64,000 bases of DNA from Raphanus sativus (taxonomy: Eukaryota; Streptophyta; Magnoliopsida; Brassicales; Brassicaceae), in assembly GCF_000801105.2 (NCBI RefSeq), contig NC_079515.1, positions 32,139,407 to 32,203,406 on the forward strand, written 5' to 3'. The first letter of the stretch is position 1. Each line of letters begins with the position of its first letter. Below are positions 1-12,700 of the stretch, in pieces. The notes under the pieces were generated by a model that did no database searches, had not been told where the DNA came from, and was given only the letters and a program-made list of their open reading frames with translations. Both the position numbers and the translations under genes were made by a program.

Positions 1-3000
1 GATTTCCAAAATATTATATAATGGTATAGTTTTCAAAATATATTCTTATATGGAGGTATTTCCCCAAATTTCCCTTTATATAATGTACAAAAAATATAAA
101 ATAATCTATTAAGTTATCGGTATAATGTTTATATATATATATATAAGTTCAGTTAGTTATAATATTAGATTTGTTTATATGATATACTATGATATAATAG
201 ACAATTAAAATTATAAAATATAATTATTCAAAGTTATAAACAAAATTGTAATGTTTTAAAATGTTATATTAACAATCATGTAATACATATAAATTTTAAA
301 TATATATCGCCAGCCTAAGCGTCCTACTTTACCTACTTTAAATGTAAATCTTCCTTTCATCAAAGCCTTCGTGTTCATCGAATACTCGCTTATACCATTT
401 TGTACAAAATATAATTGTGAAAACATATTTTCATACCATTTTGTAAATTTATATATATTAACAATCATGTAATGCATATAAATTTACAAATATGCATCAT
501 ATTATTTTGTCACGGGCCAAGTTTTAGAAATAAACAATAACAGCGTAAAATTATACTTAATAAATTTATTTTAATAGGAAATTCAAAATATTTAGAATTC
601 GAAAACATTATGATCAGCCCATATACTATTTTAATTAGGATAACTGAATTTATATCAAAATCTTTTATTAAAATATTAATTTTGTTATAACTGCAAAAAG
701 GTAATTTTTGATCTGATCAAACATTACAAATATATTATTTAATACAAACAAAAAAAACTAAAAACAGAAAATAAATAGCCCATCTAGTACTTTTTAAAAT
801 AGTGTGGGGAGATCGAATCGGACGATATCTGGTGGAGAACGACTTAAGGGATAGAGAAGTTAGAACTAAACATGAAAAGGGAAAGGGACAAATGAGGGAA
901 TTAGAAAGGTTAGGGCATCATTGGTATTTTGCTCGGACGAAAACAAAACTCCATTCTTTGTCAATTTTTCTCTCTTCTAATTATTACTTCATCAGCTTTT
1001 ATTGTTATCTGTTCACGTTGAAATAACCCATACTTACAAGTTACAACACAACTAAATAAATAAAATTCATCATATGATTTTTTTTTTTTTTTTTGGAGTT
1101 TGAATGATAAAGATGATAATTAGTCGAGGCACTTTTCTTTCCACGGTTTTAGACCATTCCTGATGATTCACTTTATTTTTCTTTTAAGTAATTATATAAT
1201 AAAATTGAATTTTATTTCAATAGTATTCTATTTTAAAGTGAAATTGAGTGATGAACGATTTTTTAAAAAAAAATTAAATATTTATAGAATAAACATATCT
1301 TTTACTCTATTACAGAATAAAAAATACTATTCAAACATTTTTTCTCTAAATTTTATTTTAGAGTAGAAAAGAGTGGATTAAAAATACTCTAAATCTGATC
1401 ATGACTCACCATTTTATAATTATTCCTTTCGTATAAGTATATGACCGCATGGTCATGATACATACATATTTTATTTATTACATGGGGACGGTCCAGTGAA
1501 TTAATCTTGGTTGCAGTCAATATTTCGAGTTTTAATGTTGAAGAAGAATTTTGTTTTTCAGGTTTAATCCCATATCTTCGACTTAAAAAGATGAATGAAT
1601 CAATTTATTGTGAATAATGTTAACCAAATTCCCGGTATGAAAATAGTTGCTTTGTACATTATGTAAAAGAAATGTAAGATGAAATCGCTAGACAACAGCT
1701 ATACTGTGGCTGTGTGTATGTATATGTAGTTTTCATCTATCTATCAAATGTAGTATGTCGAACAAGTGTGACTAATTATGAGAATGTTGAGCATTCCAAT
1801 TCCCCATATCAATTCGAGCATACCACAACATTCTCTTAAACCGTTATTTTTTTGTTAGAAAAGTTTGAAATACTTTGTTTTAGTATATGATGAACATGAC
1901 ATTTTTCAGTTGAAAAGGAACAGTACCCAACATTTTTTGGGTGTAAATGTTAAATAACAATACCCAACTTTCAAACAATTTACTGCTCCACGCAATGGCC
2001 ATTTATAATATACAAAAAGAGATTTGTAATTTTGAACAAAAAAAAATGAGATTTGTAATAAGAGTTTGAAATTTTTTTCAAAGTTTGTAGGTGCTAAAAG
2101 GTTTCTGGGAAACGGATCTGAAGTCTAAAGATACGGTCGACTATAATTTGTTCGAATAAAATTAAAATTGAGAAATCTGATCACAAAAGTTGCTAGGCTG
2201 TTACATAGTATAGACTCCCATGATTTTATCGAATTCATGAGTAATAATAATACATAACGTGCAATGACACCAGTTTTGTAACTATTATTTTGAAAATCAG
2301 ATTGTATATTGAAGTCTGAAATCTTTTAATCAAGGAGTTGCAGTAACTAAACGAACCCATCGTACATAGACTCGACTTCTTTTCTTTGCTTATGTACTTA
2401 CTCTTTGTTAGCGTACGTTATTAGTAATATACATGCACATGCACTAGTATACACAAACAAGCTACATCAATGAATATATTATATATATATGGTCGTATGC
2501 TCTCTCTATATAAGGCCTTAGATTTCTAATCACCTATGAGTGCGTACGGTAACGAGCATGCAGTGAGAAACAGAGGATGTTAAAACGTACGCATCACGAT
2601 CGTTGTCATTGTCGTGAAGTGCTGTTGAAGAGGCAAGAGGGCTAAAGACTCAGAGATCTTTTGTAACTAATATCTAGGCCCCCTATATCCCACTTGCAGA
2701 GATTTTATTTTCCTTAGGGCATCATACTTTTTGTTTGTACTTTTGCCCTAATTTCATGAAAACATTTATAATAATTTTTGTTAAGAAACTAAGTACATTG
2801 ATTCTGGAAACTAACGGGAAGGAATATATATAGGGTTTGGAACATGCATATGTCCCCTCTACGATGCTGAGCTTTATATTCATCCTGTCATGTTTTTTTT
2901 TTGTCATATGTTAGCTATTTGCACTTTACCTTTTTTTTTTTTGCACTTTACCTTACACTGGCTAAACAGTGCATTTGTTGAATTTACAATTCGCTTTTGG

Positions 3001-3504
3001 ATATAAAATAATTTTTATTTAGAAGTACACATAATCTTTTTGAAAAAATAGAATTACACATAACTTGCTTATCAATATCATCATATTATGAATTTTACTA
3101 TGTTTCGCTAAACGTTTAAAATTTTATTTTATTTACAGCCTAGGAAAAACATAACCAGGTGTAAATGAATATTACTCGTCTGAATTTATAAAATTATTTT
3201 CAAAATACAACAAACTAATCAAATTTATGTATATGAACTTAAATTATATACATATATGAAAATTTAGATGGCATTTATCACATTCCGTGCCTTATACTGA
3301 GTGGAGTTTGTTTCCTTATATTTTATAAATATTTAAAAGCATCATTTTATAACAAAGATTAAAAGTGTTGTTCTTTTAACCATTTATAGTCGAAGTGTTT
3401 AATTACTTGGTTGTTGTTTTTCTTTTTACTTTTCCCCTTTTTTTTCTGCTTCATATACACTTTTCTGCGTTCAAACATGAATTAGGTTAGTATATCAATT
3501 TTGT
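1..3504. other. AT-rich intergenic region, no gene recognised
   Basis: All reading frames here are short and unlike any family I know. There are poly(A)/poly(T) and TA-rich tracts, and a short inverted repeat around 1780-1840 built on gagaatgttg. A small promoter-like island near 2480-2690 is listed separately. I see nothing else. Confidence 0.6.
2490..2700 (+). other. TATA-box island with a 15-codon microORF, possible small transcript
   Basis: A CT stretch followed by tatataagg (about 2505-2515) looks like a plant TATA box. About 25 bases downstream comes a less AT-rich island of roughly 150 bp. It holds a microORF beginning at the ATG in cctatgagtgcg (about 2537), which encodes 15 residues (MSAYGNEHAVRNRGC) and then a stop. 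Complementary tgcgtacg and cgtacgca segments flank it and could form a short hairpin. This may be a non-coding or short-peptide transcript, or chance. I recognise no miRNA. Confidence 0.2.
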
Positions 3505-4078
3505 GTTTTATGCCCTGTTCGAAACTACGCTAGGCGCTAGTCGGGCGGCGAGTCTGGGCTTAGCGAGTTACCGAAAAATCGGGGAGTATTCGGAGATTAC
3601 GCGGGGCCTAATTTTAAATACAATTTAATATATTTATAATATGTTTAGTTAATTTTAAACATGATGACACAAGTTCTTATACATAATTTTATAATTTTTT
3701 AGATATTTTTTTGAAACGATCTCCTTTAAATTCATCGACATTTAGATTTGAGCGTGTTTGATACGAGAAAATCCCTAATGTAGTATATATGTGTTTGTTT
3801 TGGGTTAGATAACTAATTGTAACTATTTAATAATAATAATTATACAAATTTGTCAATAATGAGTAAAAATAATTAATCGTATTTCAGCTTTAAAATAAAA
3901 ATAAAAAAACTTAGGCAGTCAACGCAGGATTAGGCGGAAATTAGGCGGTCAACGCGGGAATTAGGCGGTCAAAGGCGGGTCAATGCCTGGATTCACTAAT
4001 TTGGTCTAATTCGCCGCGGCCACCCACCGAATAGCGTCCGGGCGGCCGCCAGCAGCATTTTTAAACAGGGGTTTTATG
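3505..4078. mobile_element. Non-autonomous hAT-like DNA transposon with 8-bp target duplication
   Basis: The element spans 3513-4070 (558 bp) between identical 8-bp copies of gttttatg (3505-3512 and 4071-4078). It starts CCCTGTTCGAAACTACGC, and its other end, read inward on the minus strand, starts CCCTGTTTAAAAATGC, so it has imperfect terminal inverted repeats. Both ends are GC-rich (tagtcgggcggc and gtccgggcggcc). Subterminal repeats of the ttaggcggtcaacgcggg type occur about three times in 3911-3980, as hAT termini often have. It has no transposase frame. The 8-bp duplication and CAGGG-type end point to the hAT superfamily. Confidence 0.75.
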
Positions 4079-5330
4079 TGTACAATAGCAGCAAGAAGAG
4101 AAAATATTTTTTCAAAAGAGAGAATGAATGTCAAAAATAAACAATTAATTATAATAAAAATTGAGAGAGATTGGTGCAGAAGGAATTTCATTGTCGACGA
4201 AAGAGCACGCCCTTCGATAACGTAAATGCAATGCAAGCAATAAATGAAGTGAATTCATGAGAATTAGTTCATCATTATCTATCTTCATTCCAACACACAC
4301 ACCGTACTACATATGGATGAATCAATGATGGTATGCTTTTGAATATCATATATTTTTTGAAGGCATTCATATGTTTAAAAGATGGTATGTCTCTTGTTAT
4401 AAGCTTCTTATTTTTTTTCGAAAAATATATAAGTTTCTTATTTTGGGTATGGAAGTAGCTCTCACCTACAACTGCACCAGTTACATTGGTTGTTGAGACT
4501 ATTTATTATCTCTCTCATTGTCTCTCTTAACAGACTAAAAAATTGTAGAACATTCGACGCAAGATGATATAAACTCTTTTTTTTCTTTGACTGAGATAAA
4601 TTTTATAAATGAATATTTGTTATGTCAATATGCATAATATATTAATAGAGAATTACATTATAAAATTAAACACTATCAAATATGGCATAAGAATTTTTCT
4701 TTTTCTTTTGTCAACCCGTAAGAATAATTTAGAAATTTTAATTAGATAAATATATGATCCAATTTGAATCATTAGTTAAATATAACTATATAAATTTTAG
4801 ATAAAATTTTATAATATAAAATATTATATTTTTTTTCAAAATAGATTTTGTCTTCTTTTATAATTTTAATTTTACTACTTGATATTATTTTAGTAAATTT
4901 TATCTAAAAATAAAATTACACAATATAATATGTATTTTGATACATAGCGTACATCAAATAGTCTAATAAAAAGATAAATTAAATCCAAATCTATCAAGTT
5001 TAATCTGTTTGTTTTTGTGAAGCTAAAAATTAATCTTACTCTAATATAAATATATATATATATATACATATTTAAAAAATAAGTTAATACCTCATTAAAT
5101 AATAAAATATTACAATTCCGATATTATTAATTTATAGAACTTTTATTATACCTCACGATGAACATATTAATGCATAATTAATTTTTGAACTTTAATGGTT
5201 TATAATTTTGCATAATAATAGAATTGTATTTCCTATCAATTCCACACAAAATTGAACTTATAAGAAATATATTTCCACCACTAGTAGCACTGATGATTTT
5301 TCACATCTGATACACACAGAATTAGTGACC
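4079..5330. other. AT-rich intergenic region
   Basis: I see no coding frame or RNA gene here. There is a TA dinucleotide tract near 5050-5068 and several poly(T) tracts. Nothing further can be supported. Confidence 0.5.
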
Positions 5331-6063
5331 TAAGAGCATCTCCAATGTATTACTCCAAATTTTACTTCAAAATGGTGCAACTCTAAAATGGAGTAAGGTT
5401 TTACTCCAATGTATTACTCCATTTTTTACTCCAAAATAGTTAATAATTGTTAATAATATCTTATACTTATAAAAGTTTACAAATTAACTCCGACTATTTT
5501 ATGTTTGCAAAAATGCTTTAAAATATAATTTACTTAAATTAAAAACTTATTATTAAAAGGTACAAGAAATCATAAAAATAGAATAAAACATAATATATAA
5601 GTTGGTTCAATAAAAGCATTAAAATATTTTTCCCACAAATGATAAATTAATGCATTTCGTAATGAAAAAATGAGCTTCTTTATTTTTGATATTCCTAAAA
5701 CGAGTAAGAAAATTTTGAAATCGGACATTTAAATCACTTATTTAATTTTTATTTTATATTATTTATGTTGTTTAATTATGTTATGCATTTTATGTCAAAT
5801 AATGAAATATCTTGTTTTCATTTTATTTTATCATTTTAAAATATTATTTAAGTAAAAAATAAAAACATTAAAGATTTAAAGGACTATTTCATAAATAAAA
5901 AAAGTTCAACTCCAAAATGGAGTAATGTGTAAGATTACTCCATAAATGGAGTAACCCTAGCCATTACTCCATTTTGGAATTGAAAATGGAGTGGGGTTGG
6001 AGAGGATTTTATTCCAAAACGATATTTGGAGTAGAAAATGGAGTAGGGTTGGAGATGCCCTAA
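5331..6063. mobile_element. PIF/Harbinger-type MITE with TAA target duplication
   Basis: The element (5334-6060, 727 bp) starts GAGCATCTCCAATGTATTAC. Its right end, read on the minus strand, starts GGGCATCTCCAACCCTACTC, so the ends are inverted repeats. TAA flanks both sides (5331-5333 and 6061-6063). Repeats of the tactccattttggagta type lie inside both ends. There is no transposase. A 3-bp TAA duplication with GAGCATC ends fits PIF/Harbinger MITEs. Confidence 0.75.
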
Positions 6064-6437
6064 CATGCTAATAGTACTGGATAAAACAAAAAAAAAACTA
6101 AAAAACTTTATTTTGATGAAAAGGAATACAAATTTGAAATTGCTTGAAAGTCAGATTTTGTTTAACATTTTATAAAAAGGGTTATAATTATGATTAATTA
6201 TATTGTATTTTTCTGTCAATTGATTAGTTATATTGTAATGCAGGCACATTTTCTTTCAAAGAAAGAATAGAATACAAGAGCGGAAGAAAAAAAACACAGT
6301 GTTAGTTTCCAAGAAGAGTAATCATTGCCTTCTACTGGGTAAAAGACGAAAAATCTGAGGAGATGGATATATTTTCACTTCGTTAATGATTAATTTGATT
6401 GGAAAATGTTTTCTTAGTAAAATATCTCAAAATCTAA

Positions 6438-6714
6438 AGGGATGATTGGTGATGGCTGTAAATGCTCAACACAACCATAAATCTCTTTAAAGTAATAAAA
6501 CTAAAACAATCAAATTTTATTAATAAAATCTAAAACTATAGCTCAAAATTTTTAAAATAAAATATATTGACTTTAGAAGTCAAATTTTCTACAGTTTTTA
6601 CCAAGTGTTTTGAAAAATATCCAAAACTAAAATAATTAAAACTAAAGCAAAAATCTTACGGCCTATTTTCTAAAGCAAAAAGCCTAAAACTAAAGTAACA
6701 ACCAATCAACCCCT
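6438..6714. mobile_element. Probable MITE with AGGGRTGATTGGT ends
   Basis: The left end reads AGGGATGATTGGTGATGG. The right end on the minus strand reads AGGGGTTGATTGGTTGTTAC, giving an imperfect inverted repeat around a 277-bp AT-rich body full of ctaaaact motifs. I could not find a clean target duplication, so the superfamily is open. A similar single end (aggatgattggttagag) occurs near 43878. Confidence 0.45.
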
Positions 6715-7664
6715 AAAACATCCTTGTTTAATAATATGCATACAAATATTATATTTTAAATTATAAACAGATAGAAATTAACAAGTTCTCTACCACACCC
6801 ATCTGTAACCTGATCATTCCTCTTCTCAAGCATTTTGAAACTATTTTGTCATATAATCTTCTGTTTGCTGGGAGTGGAAGATAGTTATGCACATGGACCT
6901 TCAAAATGAAATGGTGGTTTGAAGGATCAAGAAAATAATATGGTTCATATATTTTATTATGAAGTTGAAATTAATAAACGTTTTAGTTTACAAGAATGTT
7001 ACCGGAAAAAGACTTTTATATATATATATATATATATATCAACAAGTAAAATTTTAAAAATAAACAAACCTTTAACATTAAATGTGTAAAATGCATTATA
7101 ATATTTTCTAAAAAAATGTCTTTAACTAATACCAGTAAAAACCACCAATACGAGCAAGCTGAAAATATAAAAGTTGGTGACCAAACTGAAATACATATCT
7201 TTAAGTAAAAAATATCTTTAACTAAAAAACATATTTAGTGATTTTTAAGTTTTTAAGGGGCCCTTTAGAAAAATTAGAATTCGGTGACCGAACTGAAAAA
7301 TATAAAATTAAAAATTTATTTATTGAATATTTACACAAAAGCATATGTAAGGTTCAGAAAATGTAACAAAAATTAGCCAGTATATATTTTCCAACTAAAT
7401 TCAGTAACATATTTTCAAAATCAGGGGTCCTTATTTGGAATGATAAATGGTCAAGATCAATACAACAGAAGACAGATCAATGCTTTGTGATGGGATAATA
7501 TGAAAAGTTGTTTATGTTGTGTGCACATACACACACAAACTTCCCTTTTATCCAAATCAACAACACATCAAAGCTGCTTTAGTTTTTTCTTACCTTTTCT
7601 TACGGGTAATCATTTTCTCATTTTCTCATCCGCTCTCTCTCTCTATCAAATATCAATACAATGC

Positions 7665-7701
<37 letters not shown>

Positions 7702-8149
7702 GTAGATTTTGATCCGCGTTTTAAACACACGAGGTTTTTCTTCCGATAAAATCAAATTAGAAAGAAATATAATTTTTGAACGTATTTGTTTTTTTGTGAA
7801 AAATGGATATAATTATTGTATAGTTGTGTTGGTTTCATTTTCTTCAAAATGCATGATAAATTTTGATTCACAAATTAAATTTGTTGTTGCGGCTATATTA
7901 CACGATTTAACAAACTTATTGAATCATATTTGGATTTATAATAGTGTTTTGGTAAAAGTTTTTTTGTTATGGTAGAATCTCTATCTATAAAGGTTTAATA
8001 ATGTATATATAAATTCTTGGTTAGTGAAAATCAGAAATTAAATATTTTTCAAAAATAAATTACTAACAAATTTTAAACATGTCTTCTATTTAAATAAGAT
8101 ATTACATAACTTAACTTTTTATTAGAATTATAATCACAAAATAGCTAAC
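6715..8149. other. Intergenic region with microsatellites
   Basis: This stretch holds a (TA)n tract at about 7017-7039 and an (AAT)n microsatellite at about 7664-7701. Immediately after the latter, tagattttgatccgcg resembles a decayed Helitron 3' end read on the minus strand, but the CTAG terminus and hairpin are imperfect. Open frames at 7500-7975 look non-coding. Confidence 0.45.
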
Positions 8150-8606
8150 TTTCACAATACTGTCGAATATTGCATTTTCAAATTACTTGAATATCTTTAT
8201 GACCTAAATTTAATTAATTGAAATATATCTCTATAATATTTAATAAAAATTAAATTTGAAATTATATTGATGAAATTATCGTTTGAAAGCAATAAATATT
8301 TAACGGAATTGTTTTATTATTCTATTATAATTAAATGATAATGGCAGAAACTAATATTCAAAGAATATTCTGGACATTTCAAAAAGGAAAGCTTTGGTAT
8401 ATCAGCTATTTTGTGCCATTATCATTCTTTGAATATTAGTTTCTGCCATTATTATTTAATTATAATAGAATAATAAAATAATTCCATTAAATATATATTG
8501 CTTTCAAACGATAATTTCACAATACTGTCGAATATTGCATTTTCAAATTACTTGAATATCTTTATGACCTAAATTTAATTAATTGAAATATATCTCTATA
8601 ATATTT
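8150..8606. repeat. Foldback: 92-bp direct repeats flanking a 96-bp-arm hairpin
   Basis: Two copies of a 92-bp sequence (8150-8241 and 8515-8606) look identical by eye. Between them lies a near-perfect inverted repeat: left arm 8271-8366 and right arm 8424-8519, 96 bp each with about four mismatches, separated by a 57-bp loop. The right arm overlaps the second direct repeat by five bases. A transcript would fold into a long hairpin. It could be a foldback transposon, an inverted duplication or a small-RNA source. No protein is encoded. Confidence 0.75.
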
Positions 8607-10368
8607 CAACTTTTTTTTGTGATTATTTTGGTTTATCATCCTTGAGCGGGAACACCACCCACCATATCTCTACTGATGATTATCGGAGCCATGGAGCTAA
8701 CGTAAACGACCAGAACTACCAGATCCACACCATTGGTCATGGACTGAAGACGTGTGTGCGTTCAATGCCACCATCAAAAATAAAGATCTGTCGGTGAAAA
8801 CCAGAGCAATAAAACTAAAAAACACAGAGGGGGGCTCTTCATGGACGACCGAGAGCGCTGGAGACCAGAAAAAATGTTAAAGACTATTAACATTCTTAGC
8901 AAAAAAAAAAATGTTAAAGACAAAAAGTATAAGAAAGAACTTCTAAAAGTAAATTTTTATCTTTGCGTTAAATGTATGCGCATTTTCCGTTGATCTATAT
9001 TTAATAGCCACAATCTTTCAGTGGCTATGGTGAATGTTTCTAGCAGTGTTTGTTTCTTCCTCCCATCTTTAATGTTGGTTTCTTCCTCTTGACTGCCTAT
9101 TGGTAATGCTTGTATTTGGAATCGGGATTTTGGGTCTCTTCTATCTTATTTACTTTGAATGAATTCCACAAACGTTAAAAATGTGTAAAATCAATAAATT
9201 AAAAAGTTAAGAATCTGCGAGGCCGGAGCCATAAAATTTATGGTCACGCGATATTGTCCCCTCAAACATATGCTGACTGGCAATTTTAAAAATTAGGATT
9301 GCCATTTTAGCACACTGATATATAAAAACTGCAAAGAGAATGATCCATCAAATATAACAAGTTTTTAAAAAGTTGTGGTTGTAATGTAAATTTGGATAAC
9401 AATATCAACCGACGAGATGAGATGAGAAGACCATCATTCCATATCTTACATTTAACACATCGGCGCTTTTCATTGATATAAAGTGTCATTCTCGATAGAG
9501 GCCAAAGCTTTTTCTGCTCTCTCTTTCTATTGATTTTAAGAAAAGAGATTCTTAGATCCCTAAACCCACGTGTTCTTTCATTATGTCACGCTTGTTTTCT
9601 TCGTTTCAGTTGTGCAACTTGTATCGGCTTTTCTCTTGTTTCAGTGTGCCACTTGTAAATTGTAAGTAATTAGTTAATGAACTAATCGATACATTACAAA
9701 TAAAATTGATTATGAAACTATTATTAGCACAATGTGTTAGTTATCAATTTCAGTACATATATATATAATGTTATGAAACTGTAAACATAGATATACATGG
9801 AGAATGGTTACTAGTGAGATCAATTGTCGATGTCCCATGCATGCTCTCGTAGAACGAAATTCTTTAGTCACATCAGTTGAAAAATTTGACAGGGAGGAAG
9901 AAAAAGAATAGCCAAACAAACCACAAACCAATTCACATTTAGAAAACCATAAATCAAACGGTAATATATTGAAGTAGATAATGGTTAGCTCTAAGTTAAC
10001 CTTATCTAGGATAATGATAACTATTGTGTAATCCCTAGTATTAGAACACTGATCTAAAATTTTATCTTCTATGCCAATAATTTCTTCTTTTCTCTATATT
10101 TTATAAACAGTTTTTTCTTCCTATAATGACTAAAGAGTCATCAATTTCAGTAGAATCACCTCCGGTGTCCAACATCACCAAAAGCACCCTCAACTCTCTA
10201 TGCATATGTAACAACATAATGATAAAACCCATCTCCACATATTTCACGACATGCCGTTTGCAAAATTGCATTCTTCTTGAAGGACATGATGAGCTACAAT
10301 ATTTCATCTATTTTGCTAAGTGGACCTTGTTTATTTGGGCTTTAACTATTATTATTATTTCTGTCTAA
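8607..10368. other. Intergenic region upstream of SLY1
   Basis: A less AT-rich patch at about 8636-8880 may be a decayed insertion, but I recognise no family in any frame. The rest is AT-rich. Short open frames around 10100-10370 show no known motif. Confidence 0.4.
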
Positions 10369-10658
10369 GTGGACCTTGTTGTACTGATCGTAATGTATTG
10401 CCCATTGGGCTTTTGCAATGAAATGCACAAGTTGACCCAAAAAAAGAACAGTATCAAATTATTATTTCTCTCTCTCACTCCTTTCTCTCGTCTTCTCGAT
10501 CTCAATCCTTTTTTTCTTGATCCTTCTGATTCTCATCTATTTCTTCTACATCTCGATCCTTTCCGTCCTAAATCAGATAAGCCCAGCCATTAGCTTACCA
10601 GATACATAGTAGATCTACAAGCTTCTTCTTCTCCTAATCCACCAGATCTCAACCTTCC

Positions 10659-12700
10659 ATGGCTCTCAATCTCCGCCAAAAACAAACTGGTAACTCTCTC
10701 TCTCTCTCTTTATAATTCCGAACGATCTCAGTTTCTGCAACGATTCGTTTCTATGTCACTCGATCTCGTTATTTCGAATATCGTTAATGTTGGATTAGTT
10801 TCGGCGATCATTAGTTACTCGATCTCTTGATACGATCTGTGTTTTTTTTACAGAATGTATAATCCGGATGCTGAATCTGAACCAACCACTGAAACAAAGC
10901 GGCACCACAGCGAACGAGGAAGTCTACAAGATCCTGATCTACGACAAGTACTGCCAAAACATCCTCTCCCCTCTCATCCACGTCAAGGATCTCCGCAAAC
11001 ACGGAGTCACCCTCTACTTCCTCATCGACAAGGACCGCAAAACCGTCCGCGACGTCCCCGCCGTCTACTTCGTCCAGCCCACTCAATCCAACATCCACAG
11101 GATCATCTCCGACGCCTCCGAGTCTCTCTACGACACCTTCCACCTCAACTTCTCCTCCTCCATCCCTCGCCCGCTCCTCGAACACCTCGCCTCGGGCACT
11201 CTCAAGTCCGGCTCCGTCGAGAGAGTCTCCAAAGTGTACGATCAGTATCTTGAGTTCGTGACTTTGGAGGATAACTTGTTCTCCTTAGCGCAGCAGAGTA
11301 CGTATGTTCAGTTGAATGATCCGAAGGCTGTGGAGAAGGATATCGAAGGGATTATCGAGAGGGTTGTTAATGGTTTGTTCTCTGTGTTGGTGACGCTTGG
11401 GGTTGTGCCTGTTATTAGGTGTCCTGGTGGTGGTGGACCTGCGGAGATGGTGGCGACTTTGTTGGATACGAAGCTGAGGGATCATCTTTTGTCTAAGAAC
11501 AATATGTTTAGCGAAGGAGGTGGTTTCATGAGCTCGTTCCAGCGTCCTCTCTTGTGTATTTTCGATAGGAACTTTGAGCTGTCGGTTGGGATTCAGCATG
11601 ATTTTAGGTACAGGCCTCTTGTGCATGATGTTCTTGGGTTGAAGCTCAACAGGTTGAACGTGCAGGGGGAGAAAGGAGGGATGAAGTCGTTTGAGCTGGA
11701 TAGTTCGGACCCGTTCTGGTCTGCTAACAGCTCTCTGGAGTTTCCGGAAGTCGCTGTGGAGATCGAGACTCAGTTGAATAAGTACAAGAGAGACGTTGAG
11801 GAGGTTAACAAGAGAACCGGAGGTGGGAGTGGTGCTGAGTTTGATGGGACGGATTTGATTGGGAACACTAAACATCTCATGAACGCTGTGAACTCTCTCC
11901 CGGAGTTAACCGAGAGGAAGCAGGTGATTGATAAGCACACCAACATCGCTACCGCGCTCTTAGGACAGATCAAGGAGAGGTCTATCGATGCTTTCACTAA
12001 GAAAGAGAGTGACATGATGGTGAGAGGGGGAATCGACAGAGCTGAGCTTATGGCTGCTCTTAAAGGCAAAGGTACAAAGATGGACAAGCTCAGGTTCGCA
12101 ATCATGTACTTGATCTCCACGGAAACCATAAACCAATCAGAAGTTGAATCCGTGGAAGCAGCATTGAACGAAGCTGGAGCTGACACAAGCGCGTTTCAGT
12201 ACGTGAAGAAGATCAAATCCTTGAACGTGTCTCTCGCAGCTTCGGCGAACTCAGCAAGCAGAAGCAATATTGTAGACTGGGCGGAGAAGCTTTACGGGCA
12301 ATCTATAAGCGCGGTCACTGCAGGAGTCAAGAATCTGTTGTCTAGTGATCAACAATTGGCGGTGACTCGAACCGTTGAAGCTTTAACTGAAGGAAAACCG
12401 AACCCAGAGTTTGATTCTTACCTTTTGCTTGACCCGAGAGCTCCAAAGCCTGGCTCCGGTGGTGGTAGCCATGTGAAGGGACCGTTTAGAGAAGCAATGG
12501 TGTTCATGATAGGTGGGGGGAACTATGTTGAGTATGGGAGTTTGCAGGAGCTTACTCAGAGACAGTTGACGGTTAAGAACGTTATCTATGGAGCCACTGA
12601 GATTCTGACAGGAAGTGAGTTGGTGGAACAGCTGGGGCTTTTGGGTAAGAAGATGGGTTTGGGAGGTCCGGTCGCTTCGTCTTCTTCGTCTGGTCACTGA
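10659..12700 (+). CDS. SLY1: Sec1/Munc18 family protein SLY1
   Basis: SLY1 is the SM protein that binds ER-Golgi syntaxins (Sed5/SYP3 type) and promotes SNARE assembly for vesicle fusion at the ER-Golgi interface. The gene has two exons, 10659-10689 and 10854-12700, joined across a GT-AG intron (10690-10853). Exon 1 encodes MALNLRQKQT and the junction gives the in-frame continuation ECIIRMLNLNQ, as in Arabidopsis SLY1. The 625-residue product matches the family length (about 627). It starts with the conserved YKILIYD and SPLIHVKDLRKHGVTLYF segments, has CIFDRNFELSVGIQHDFRYRPLVHD mid-protein, and ends with the domain-3 VMVFMIGGGNYVEY-type segment (VFMIGGGNYVEYGSL). There is no transmembrane segment, so it is a cytosolic peripheral protein. 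A CT-rich leader precedes the ATG (about 10460-10650). The 3' UTR has a 22-bp near-perfect tandem duplication (about 12707-12755). Confidence 0.95.

Noticed and set aside
7664..7701. AAT array as a CRISPR or functional repeat
   Set aside because: It is an ordinary trinucleotide microsatellite in a plant genome.
7702..7740. Helitron-like 3' end after the AAT microsatellite
   Set aside because: The terminus reads CTAC, not CTAG, on the minus strand, the hairpin is poor and no 5' end was identified.
10811..11185. Minus-strand 124-residue frame in SLY1
   Set aside because: It is antisense to a conserved exon with matching family protein on the plus strand.
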